This document shows positions 14,535 through 20,654 of a stretch of DNA of 20,654 nt, piece by piece. The DNA is taken from assembly GCA_946999385.1 (NCBI GenBank), contig CAMQCZ010000024.1, positions 1 to 20,654 of the forward strand, in the 5' to 3' direction. Below the pieces are notes generated by a model that was not told where the DNA came from, did no database searches, and saw only the letters and a program-made list of their open reading frames with translations. Source of the stretch: an uncultured Lachnoanaerobaculum sp. (GTDB lineage: Bacteria; Bacillota; Clostridia; Lachnospirales; Lachnospiraceae). A program made the translations under genes and the position numbers. Position 1 is the first letter of the stretch. Every line of letters begins with the position of its first letter.

Positions 14535-16673
14535 CTACTCCAGCTTTGCACCACAAGATCCGCAAAACTTTTCCCCCTTCTCATTTTTACTTCCACAAGA
14601 GCCACAGAACATATATTCCTTATCTTCTGAGACCAAATTATTTTGTTCTGATACTTCAGGATCTTTTATAGCATTATCTTTATTTTTACCTAACATCTTT
14701 ATTAATCTAAATATTAATAAAATAATTATTAAAGCAATCAAAATAATTATTAAATATGATATGTATAATAATTTGCTTGTTCTTATACTTCTAATCTCAT
14801 GAACTAAATAAGCATTTTTTATATTTTCAGAATCTACTGTCTCATCTGAATTATTAACCTTTACATTTTCATATGTTGCTTTATATTTTCCATGCTTTAT
14901 ATTATGCTCATCATTTAATAAGCGTTTTCCAACATTGCTTACCTCATAATTGATTTTCTCTATATTTTTATTTGTTAAATTCAATAAATTAAAGCTATCT
15001 TTGAAATCAATTTGTTTTTTAAATCCTTTTATATTCTCTATATAATATTCTGTATTTGAACCACCTTCCTTTATATCAAATGCCGAATTCCATTTATTTT
15101 CAAGTTTATTATCCTTTGTATCTTCTTCAAGACTAACCTTAAATCCATCATCAGTTTTTTCGACATTTTTTAATTCAATATCTAAGCCTTCAAAATTATT
15201 TTCCAAAAGCGATTTTATATTTTCAAAAGCCTCATCTGACATATTCTGCTTATATGATATATCTACATTTCTAACATAGGTACCATTATCTCTTAAATGT
15301 GTTTTTATATTTAATTCTTTTATTTCATAAGAATTATAACATGTATATCCTATTTTAAAATCTATTGCATAGCCTGTAAATAGTGAAGCATATTTGTTAT
15401 TTTCAAATGCTTTCTTAAGGTCTTTATCATTCATACCTTCATTGAAATCCAAATAAGCATTTCTCTCTATTCCATCGGCATAATAACTAATATCATCACT
15501 GTCATTCTTCAAATTTTTATATGCGGCATCAGAATTTACATAATATCCAAATTGAACAGCTTCATAATCTCCACCTATATATTCTTGTAAATCTATATCT
15601 TCCTGAATTTTATTTCTGCTGTAGAATATATATCTATTGCCTTTTTTTGTTTCCTTTTTTTCTTCTTTTGTTGCTTTGTCAGCTTTTGTTTCTTTTTCTT
15701 TACTGTCTTTTTTTGTTTCTTCCGGCTTTGTTTCCTCTGCCTTTGTTTCCTTTTCCTGTGCTTCTTCCGGCTTTGTTTCTTGAACATTTGCAACTTTATC
15801 CTCTAAAAGTGTAAAACCTTTAGCATCCTTTTGACCGGTAAAATTATTAGTAAATTTATCAAGCTTTACAGCATCCATATCCTTAGCTGTTATAGTAAAA
15901 ATTGTATTATCTCCGGCTTTATCTTTTTCAAACTCTGCACTCTCAGCCTTAGATTTTAAATATTCCTCTATCTCCTTACCCTTTTTATTTATACTACTTT
16001 GTGGTACGGAAATAACTATTTTTCTATCAAATATATCATAGCCTTTTATATTCGTAAAAAAGTTGATTGAATTAATCCTACAATATTCCAAATTATCATA
16101 AACAATATCCGTCATATAAGTTGATAATTCCAAATCTTGTCCATTATAATTCAAGGTATTACTTGTTTTGTCAAAAATATGACTTTTGTTGCTCTCCTCT
16201 ATATATCCCTTATCTACAATAAGATCTTCAAACCATTTTAATAAATCTTTACTGCTGAATTTCTCTTCTATTTTCATTCCATTAGTAAAAACAGACTTAG
16301 GAGTAATATATGTGACTAATTGTGTATCTGAATCAAATTCATCTGTAGGTAATATATTTCTAAGCTTCTTCTCATAATCCTCCTTGGATTCAAAATCAAG
16401 AGTGAATTTATAAATAACATTAGTTCCATCATCGCTGACATCAAGCTTTAAATCCTTAGGTAGGCTTTCCTGCACAGACTGAGTAATTGTATCTTGATCA
16501 GATTTTATATATTGTTGATTCTCTGATTTGTTTATATAAAGTTCCATTACTCTGCTTCCTTTAAAATCAGAGTCAATCACTAAGCTTGTTTTTAAATCAC
16601 CACCACAGGCTGATAATAAAACACAAGCTATCAAAATACTAAATAATAATAATATATTTTTTATTTTTCTCAT
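14535..16673 (-). CDS. Large lipoprotein with transmembrane helix and C-terminal zinc ribbon
   Basis: A 712-residue protein with a type II signal peptide (lipobox LSAC, Cys23). Residues ~25-295 and ~345-640 form two extracytoplasmic regions. The first includes a segment (SLVIDSDFKGSRVMELYI) of a kind I associate with bacterial surface lipoproteins but cannot assign. They are joined by a Lys/Glu/Thr-rich linker at ~297-344. Near the C-terminus is a hydrophobic helix (YISYLIIILIALIIILLIF) and then a zinc ribbon, CGSCGSKNEKGEKFCGSCG. The predicted topology is lipid-anchored N-terminus outside and zinc ribbon inside. ATG 16673 is chosen because GGGAGG lies just upstream and the longer frame would spoil the signal peptide. 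It is the middle gene of a three-gene operon. Function unknown. Confidence 0.75.
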   Translation of the reverse strand: MRKIKNILLLFSILIACVLLSACGGDLKTSLVIDSDFKGSRVMELYINKSENQQYIKSDQDTITQSVQESLPKDLKLDVSDDGTNVIYKFTLDFESKEDYEKKLRNILPTDEFDSDTQLVTYITPKSVFTNGMKIEEKFSSKDLLKWFEDLIVDKGYIEESNKSHIFDKTSNTLNYNGQDLELSTYMTDIVYDNLEYCRINSINFFTNIKGYDIFDRKIVISVPQSSINKKGKEIEEYLKSKAESAEFEKDKAGDNTIFTITAKDMDAVKLDKFTNNFTGQKDAKGFTLLEDKVANVQETKPEEAQEKETKAEETKPEETKKDSKEKETKADKATKEEKKETKKGNRYIFYSRNKIQEDIDLQEYIGGDYEAVQFGYYVNSDAAYKNLKNDSDDISYYADGIERNAYLDFNEGMNDKDLKKAFENNKYASLFTGYAIDFKIGYTCYNSYEIKELNIKTHLRDNGTYVRNVDISYKQNMSDEAFENIKSLLENNFEGLDIELKNVEKTDDGFKVSLEEDTKDNKLENKWNSAFDIKEGGSNTEYYIENIKGFKKQIDFKDSFNLLNLTNKNIEKINYEVSNVGKRLLNDEHNIKHGKYKATYENVKVNNSDETVDSENIKNAYLVHEIRSIRTSKLLYISYLIIILIALIIILLIFRLIKMLGKNKDNAIKDPEVSEQNNLVSEDKEYMFCGSCGSKNEKGEKFCGSCGAKLE
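15643..15785. repeat. Degenerate Lys/Glu/Thr-coding repeats in the lipoprotein linker
   Basis: Imperfect repeats encoding ETKPEE and KETKAE units. The 13-nt string TCCGGCTTTGTTT occurs twice, 47 nt apart. It encodes a charged spacer between two extracytoplasmic regions and probably expands and shrinks by slippage. Confidence 0.75.
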
Positions 16674-16684
16674 ATATCCTCCCT

Positions 16685-17113
16685 CTATTGTGCACTTATT
16701 ATCCACTTTCCATTTTCTTTATATAAGTCAATATATCCTGAGGATATATTTTTATTTCCTCTTGCAAAATAATTATAATATACTCTAGCTTTTTCCAATC
16801 CGTCTTCCTCGTAGCTAAGTGGATTAGATATAAGCAACCTTGCCCTATTCAGCCCTTTAACAACTGTTGCATCTAAATATCCAATTTCATATTTAAGTTC
16901 ATCTTCATCTGAAAATTTATCTCCATCAGCGAACTTATCAGTATAGGCTAGTGCTTTCTTATAATCTCCCTTTGATATAGCTTCCAAATATTTTATGCTA
17001 ATATTTGAAACACTATTTTTAGGACTTATTTTTAAAGCAAAAAAAGCTATGAGTAATATAAAAATAAGTACAAAAAGCATGATATTGAGTTTATTTGTTA
17101 CAAATTTCTTCAT
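16685..17113 (-). CDS. Small membrane-anchored protein, NTF2/DUF4878-like
   Basis: A 142-residue protein with an N-terminal signal-anchor (~12-29, LMFVLIFILLIAFFAL-like, no lipobox) and an extracytoplasmic domain of about 110 residues. The domain starts with a helix ending in AISKGDYKKALAYTDK and finishes in GYIDLYKENGKWIIS, a layout like the NTF2-like DUF4878 or lumazine-binding families (weak, by eye). AAAGGAGAGG gives a strong ribosome-binding site before ATG 17113. It is the first gene of the zinc-ribbon operon, 11 nt ahead of the lipoprotein gene. A -10-like TATATT preceded by TGA lies within ~60 nt upstream, but AT-richness limits that call. Function unknown. Confidence 0.6.
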   Translation of the reverse strand: MKKFVTNKLNIMLFVLIFILLIAFFALKISPKNSVSNISIKYLEAISKGDYKKALAYTDKFADGDKFSDEDELKYEIGYLDATVVKGLNRARLLISNPLSYEEDGLEKARVYYNYFARGNKNISSGYIDLYKENGKWIISAQ

Positions 17114-17232
17114 ACACCTCTCCTTTACTAATTTATTTTTAGCTAAAAAACTTATGTTATAAATATATCATATTTTTGTTTATTTTTAAATATTTTATTT
17201 ATTTTTTGTTATATTTTAACATTTTAAGCCGT

Positions 17233-17847
17233 TTAATTAGGTAAATTTATCTTATATTTTATAACTATAAGACGTACAATAACTATCAAACTAAAAATTA
17301 TTATTTCACTTGATATTGTTTTTGGCATATATACATAAAAAACAGCTCCTACAAAGCATAAAAAAGCATATATATCCTCTTTCAATACTATAGGAATTTC
17401 ACCTACTAATATATCTCTTACGACTCCTCCTCCTACTCCTGTAATAGTTGCAAATATACCTACTGCAACTGTAGAAATATTTGCATTTAGAGCAATCTTA
17501 GCTCCTATAATTGTAAATATTGCCAAGCCTATGCTATCCATAATTAATAATTCATAATAAAAGCTTCTTTTTTTATTTTTGCTTTTTTTGATTAATATAT
17601 ATACAATAATTGAGGTTATAATAGCAACATACATATCATCGGGATTTATCAAGACATTTGGTATCTTATTTACTAGAGTATCTCTTATTACACCTCCGCC
17701 AACTGCTGTCATAACTGCTAAAACTATTATCCCCAGAATATCTAATTTATATTTCATTCCTTTTAATACACCTGAAATAGCAAAGGCTATGACACCTATT
17801 AAATTAGTAATATGTGTAAATTCTTCTAAAAATATACCTTGATTCAT
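17233..17847 (-). CDS. TRIC-type cation channel family protein (UPF0126)
   Basis: A 204-residue, about seven-helix membrane protein formed by an internal duplication. The two halves each carry a GGG-x-x-RD signature followed by a Pro-containing loop: TAVGGGVIRDTLVNKIP (Gly50-52, Arg55, Asp56) and TGVGGGVVRDILVGEIP (Gly139-141, Arg144, Asp145). This is characteristic of the bacterial YicG/UPF0126 relatives of eukaryotic TRIC channels, for which potassium-type cation conduction has been shown in some prokaryotic homologues. ATG 17847 is preferred over ATG 17865 because AAGGGG lies 7-8 nt upstream. It stands alone after the glucokinase-transaldolase terminator. Confidence 0.9.
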   Translation of the reverse strand: MNQGIFLEEFTHITNLIGVIAFAISGVLKGMKYKLDILGIIVLAVMTAVGGGVIRDTLVNKIPNVLINPDDMYVAIITSIIVYILIKKSKNKKRSFYYELLIMDSIGLAIFTIIGAKIALNANISTVAVGIFATITGVGGGVVRDILVGEIPIVLKEDIYAFLCFVGAVFYVYMPKTISSEIIIFSLIVIVRLIVIKYKINLPN

Positions 17848-17940
17848 ATTTTTACCCCTTATCATAATATATTGCTATATTACAATATTATTTTCTTTGA
17901 GTAAAGATATATAAATTTATAAAAGCTTTATATATATAAT

Positions 17941-17973
17941 AAAAAGCTCTATGAATATAAATATTTATAGAGC
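17941..17973 (-). terminator. Intrinsic terminator after the transaldolase gene
   Basis: GCTCTAT (17973-17967) pairs with ATAGAGC (17952-17946) on the minus strand around an AT loop that can pair further. A T5 run follows (17945-17941). It lies 21 nt after the transaldolase stop. Confidence 0.85.
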
Positions 17974-17993
17974 CTTTATTACTTATTATTATT

Positions 17994-18647
17994 TTATTCT
18001 CCGAATACAGCCTTATAATCGGCTTTAAATTTTTCTATACCCGCATCTGTCAATGGATGCTTTATCATTTGATTGATAACTGAAAATGGAACAGTTGCAA
18101 TATCAGCACCGGCCTTTGCACATTCCATAACATGTATAGTATTTCTAACAGAAGCCGCTATGATTTGGCAAGAAATATCATTTACTTTAAAAATTTCCAC
18201 TATATCATAAATAAGTCCTACACCATCTGTAGATATATCATCCAATCTTCCGAGGAAAGGAGATACATATGTAGCACCTGCTCTTGCAGCTAAAAGTGCC
18301 TGTGCAGGAGTAAATATCAAAGTACAATTCGTTTTTATTCCTTCTTGATTTAATACCTTAATTGCTTTCAATCCTTCTGCTGTCATAGGTATTTTTACTA
18401 CCATATTAGGATGTATTTTAGCAATTTCTCTACCCTCTTCAATCATTCCTTTTGCATCAACTGTAGTAGCCTTTACCTCACCACTTATAGGTCCGTCTAC
18501 AATACTTGTAATTTCGTTAATTACTTGAACAAAATCTCTTTTTTCTTTTGCTATCAATGATGGATTTGTAGTTACACCACATATAACACCCATTTCATTA
18601 GCTTTTCTAATATCATCAACATTTGCAGTATCTATAAAAAATCTCAT
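17994..18647 (-). CDS. tal: Small transaldolase (Fsa/TalC superfamily)
   Basis: A 217-residue class I aldolase of the pentose phosphate pathway, a TIM barrel. The Schiff-base lysine is Lys85 in MVVKIPMT, Asp6 starts the barrel (FIDTAN), and TTNPS carries Asn28. Residues that separate the two activities in this superfamily are Glu57 (ISGEVKAT) and Phe131 (VSPFLGR). In fructose-6-phosphate aldolase these positions are Gln and Tyr, so the sequence reads as transaldolase even though such genes are often labelled Fsa. AAGGAG lies ~8 nt before the ATG. It follows the glucokinase gene by 13 nt, so the pair links glucose phosphorylation to pentose phosphate exchange. Confidence 0.92.
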   Translation of the reverse strand: MRFFIDTANVDDIRKANEMGVICGVTTNPSLIAKEKRDFVQVINEITSIVDGPISGEVKATTVDAKGMIEEGREIAKIHPNMVVKIPMTAEGLKAIKVLNQEGIKTNCTLIFTPAQALLAARAGATYVSPFLGRLDDISTDGVGLIYDIVEIFKVNDISCQIIAASVRNTIHVMECAKAGADIATVPFSVINQMIKHPLTDAGIEKFKADYKAVFGE

Positions 18648-18660
18648 TTTTACTCTCCTT

Positions 18661-19611
18661 TTATTTGTTTATTAATAATTTAGCAGCTCCATATATTCCG
18701 GCATCATTTCCAAGTGTAGCCAATAATATTTTTGCCCTATTTTTAGATAAAGGTAAATATTGCTCAAAATATTTATTTATCTTATCTGTCAAAAAAGCTC
18801 CCGCCTTGGAAACTCCTCCACCTATAAGAAAAACATCAGGATCTGTTGTCATAGCCAAATTTGCTATTGCAATACCTAAATATCTACAAACCTTCTCTAC
18901 AACTGAGATAGCAAGCTTATCTCCTTCCTTTGCCATATCCAAAACATTTTTTGCACTTAATTTATCTCCAAAATCTCTTAATTTTGAAAATTCTTTGCTA
19001 TCATTTTTCAATATTTTTTTAGCCTCTTTAACAATACCTGTTGCACTTGCTATTTGCTCAAGGCATCCTTTTCCGCCACAATTACATCTATCCTCTTCAT
19101 AATCATTCATATGTAAATGACCAACTTCACCACCTATGCCATGTTTACCTTCAATAATTTTACCGTCAACCACTATACCGCCACCGACACCGGTACCTAA
19201 GGTAAGCATAATAACATCCTTATAGCCTTTTGCTCCACCTTGCCAGCATTCACCAAGTGCAGCTATATTAGCATCATTACTTAATACTACAGGTAAATTG
19301 TTTAATGCCTCTGATAATATTTTTGCAGGATATAAATCTTTCCAAAATAGATTAACACATATTGGAACATAACCACCCGGTAAAACACTTCCGGGAACGC
19401 CCATTCCTACGCCGATACAATCCTCTATAGAATAGGATAAATCTGTTAAATTTTCTTTTATAGTATCAGCTATATCAGTTAATACAGCATCCGAACCATT
19501 TTCTTTATTAGTTCTGATTTCCCATTTTTTAATAAGCTTACCTTCTAATGTAAATATTCCAAGCTTTACGCTCGTGCCTCCGACATCTACACCTACACTA
19601 ACTTTAGCCAT
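18661..19611 (-). CDS. glcK: ROK-family glucokinase
   Basis: Phosphorylates glucose with ATP to glucose 6-phosphate in the cytoplasm. The 316-residue protein has the ATP-binding loop DVGGTSVKLG (9-18), catalytic Asp113 in SNDANIAALGE, the second phosphate loop LTLGTGVGGGI (137-146), EVGH (162-165), the zinc-binding ROK signature CNCGGKGC (176-183) with Glu185, and a C-terminal IGGGVSKAG. It lacks an N-terminal DNA-binding domain, so it is an enzyme and not a ROK repressor. GAGAGG precedes the ATG. It heads a two-gene operon with transaldolase. The end of repeat copy B lies 53 nt upstream in the same orientation, so its leader may include that element. Confidence 0.95.
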   Translation of the reverse strand: MAKVSVGVDVGGTSVKLGIFTLEGKLIKKWEIRTNKENGSDAVLTDIADTIKENLTDLSYSIEDCIGVGMGVPGSVLPGGYVPICVNLFWKDLYPAKILSEALNNLPVVLSNDANIAALGECWQGGAKGYKDVIMLTLGTGVGGGIVVDGKIIEGKHGIGGEVGHLHMNDYEEDRCNCGGKGCLEQIASATGIVKEAKKILKNDSKEFSKLRDFGDKLSAKNVLDMAKEGDKLAISVVEKVCRYLGIAIANLAMTTDPDVFLIGGGVSKAGAFLTDKINKYFEQYLPLSKNRAKILLATLGNDAGIYGAAKLLINK

Positions 19612-19666
19612 TTTTTATCCTCTCATCCTTATCTTATAATATATATTATATAATATATTTTATTGT

Positions 19667-19787
19667 GAACTACACACTATGCTAAATCATAAGTGCTTCT
19701 TGCTTCAACCTTTAGCACATTTATCATTTTATTTCTAAAAATCAAAATGTTTTACATAAAGTCCACAAGCTTATATTCGGGTAGTTC
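19667..19787 (-). ncRNA. Candidate structured small RNA core or glcK leader, copy B
   Basis: A 121-nt segment closed by GAACTAC (19787-19781) and GTAGTTC (19673-19667), with the same internal hairpins as copy A. A start 7 nt past the TATAAT at 19799-19794 would begin exactly at the closing stem. No terminator lies between it and glcK, so the RNA may be part of the glcK mRNA leader. Unproven. Confidence 0.4.
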
Positions 19788-19793
19788 ATTTTT

Positions 19794-19822
19794 ATTATAT
19801 CATAAAAGAAAAATTATGCTAA
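19794..19822 (-). promoter_or_regulatory. Promoter-like boxes inside repeat copy B
   Basis: TTAGCA (19822-19817), 17-nt spacer identical to copy A and ending TGA, TATAAT (19799-19794). The -10 is perfect with an extended TGn. Confidence 0.5.
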
Positions 19823-19873
19823 TTCATCTCTCAAAGCTTTAGCTTATGAGATTTCTTGGCAAATATTTTAAAT

Positions 19874-20654
19874 TTATTTTAATTTTATATTTTGTATAGC
19901 CGTTTCTGTAAATATAGTATATGAATTTAATAAATCCACCTTTTTTAAGCTTTTTATATCTATATCAATATTAGTATTCAGCTTCAAATTACCATTGATA
20001 TTATATATTATAAGCCTCGAATCAAATGTATAAAAATATATTTCTTTTTTTTCAATATCACAGAATTTATATTCATAATCAATATCTTTAGAGCATATTT
20101 TTTTACCATTGTCTTCATATATTTCAAATCTGTATTTTTTGTTTGAATTAATATTTTTATATACTACAACGATATATTTATCATTATATGCTATGCTACT
20201 TATTTCACCTGTATTATTTTCTGAAAAGGTATATTTTTTTATAAGCTCCGGTGATAATAAATTTTTTGATGAAAAAAAGTATAGTCCGGTATCGGCAATA
20301 GCAAATGAATATGTCTGATTCATATATTTAAGTCTTGCTATTAAACTATCGCTAAACTCCTCATCAAAGCCACCTACAATTCTATTGGCTACACTTTTAC
20401 CTACCTCGGAAAAATCATAAAACACAACTCTTCCTCTTAAATTACCGGAGTCTATATATTGATAAGAAACCATGAGTTGCTTTCCACTCGGAGAAATTGC
20501 CAAATCTGTAGGATAACCATCTCCCGATATCTTTGATTTTATGCTTATATTTAAGGCTTTACCGCTATAATCATAAAAGCTTATATAAGAAGCATTGGCA
20601 TCCTCTAATATACCTGCAACAATCCCTGTATCGGATATTGTTACCTTAGTTATA
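19874..20654 (-). CDS. DUF5711-like beta-propeller protein, 5' end missing
   Basis: The reading frame stays open from the window edge to the stop at 19874, about 260 residues, so the N-terminus lies outside the window. The visible part has recurring beta-blade patterns: SDTGIVAGILEDANASYISF, then DLAISPSGKQLMVSYQ, then IADTGLYFFS and YNDKYIVVVYKN. These are as expected for a WD40/NHL-like propeller, and the SxSGK-type blade plus order of elements is like the DUF5711 family common in Lachnospiraceae (by memory of the family, not by search). Family members usually begin with a single membrane anchor, which cannot be checked here. It is followed 11 nt later by repeat copy B. Function unknown. 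Confidence 0.7.
   Translation of the reverse strand, partial: ITKVTISDTGIVAGILEDANASYISFYDYSGKALNISIKSKISGDGYPTDLAISPSGKQLMVSYQYIDSGNLRGRVVFYDFSEVGKSVANRIVGGFDEEFSDSLIARLKYMNQTYSFAIADTGLYFFSSKNLLSPELIKKYTFSENNTGEISSIAYNDKYIVVVYKNINSNKKYRFEIYEDNGKKICSKDIDYEYKFCDIEKKEIYFYTFDSRLIIYNINGNLKLNTNIDIDIKSLKKVDLLNSYTIFTETAIQNIKLK

Larger units (their letters stand above)
19665..19862 (-). repeat. Dispersed ~200-nt structured element, copy B
   Basis: The reverse-complement counterpart of 9385-9594. It starts 11 nt after the stop of the DUF5711-like gene, in that gene's orientation, and ends 53 nt before glcK. Compared with copy A it lacks 12 nt between the promoter-like boxes and the core, and its upstream hairpin arm is mutated so that a smaller hairpin (TCTCA-t-AAGC / GCTT-TGAGA) is available instead. 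The 121-nt core has identical length in both copies. Together with its flanks it fills the whole intergenic region 19612-19873. Confidence 0.9.

Noticed and set aside
15521..15814. Long open frames on the other strand and in another frame across the Lys/Glu/Thr linker of the lipoprotein.
   Set aside because: They consist of low-complexity shadow translations (Leu/Phe-rich or Lys/Arg/Gln-rich) of the charged repeats and lack ribosome-binding sites.
19640..19875. Similar AT strings (TAAAATAT) on both sides of repeat copy B as a target-site duplication.
   Set aside because: The flanks are almost pure A/T, so matches are expected by chance, and copy A has no comparable pair.

Overview
The window is AT-rich DNA from a low-GC Gram-positive anaerobe. 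Gene content and order point to Clostridia, most likely a Lachnospiraceae-like lineage (inference): SRP RNA-dnaX-ybaB-recR, gdpP-rplI-dnaB, a clostridial 2[4Fe-4S] ferredoxin, a large Firmicutes-type SRP RNA with an Alu domain, and a DUF5711-like protein. Nearly every gene is on the minus strand; only tadA and the ferredoxin are on the plus strand. The density of housekeeping genes indicates chromosome. No phage, CRISPR, tRNA, rRNA or intact transposase gene was seen.

Layout in the minus-strand direction of transcription (right to left). (1) 20654-19874: 3' part of a DUF5711-like beta-propeller gene cut by the window edge, followed by repeat copy B (19862-19665). (2) 19611-17994: ROK glucokinase and a small transaldolase, ending at a terminator. 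(3) 17847-17233: TRIC/UPF0126-type membrane protein. (4) 17113-13635: three-gene operon of unknown function encoding a small anchored protein, a large lipoprotein with a C-terminal membrane helix and zinc ribbon, and a polytopic membrane protein that also ends in a zinc ribbon; terminator at 13594-13627. (5) 13473-9679: gdpP (c-di-AMP phosphodiesterase), rplI and the replicative helicase dnaB, packed 2 and 16 nt apart. (6) 9674-9348: a bidirectional terminator and repeat copy A. (7) 9347-8555, plus strand: ferredoxin and tadA. (8) 8432-5423: OmpR-type response regulator and a large sensor kinase, transcribed divergently from tadA from promoters whose -35 boxes overlap. (9) 5376-47: SRP RNA, dnaX, ybaB, recR, a TPR protein and a CvpA-family membrane protein.

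The most unusual feature is a dispersed ~200-nt element in two copies 10 kb apart, each starting just downstream of a gene in that gene's orientation. Each copy carries a hairpin and T-tract, a sigma-A-like promoter with 17-nt spacing and an identical-length 121-nt core closed by GAACTAC/GTAGTTC with several internal hairpins. It looks like a small-RNA locus or mobile structured element; I do not recognise the family. Copy B lies so that its transcript could form the 5' leader of the glucokinase-transaldolase operon.

Other points of note are the SRP RNA tetraloop with a closing-pair swap, the dnaX gene that seems to depend on readthrough of the SRP RNA terminator, the overlapping tadA/two-component promoters, and the zinc-ribbon lipoprotein operon.
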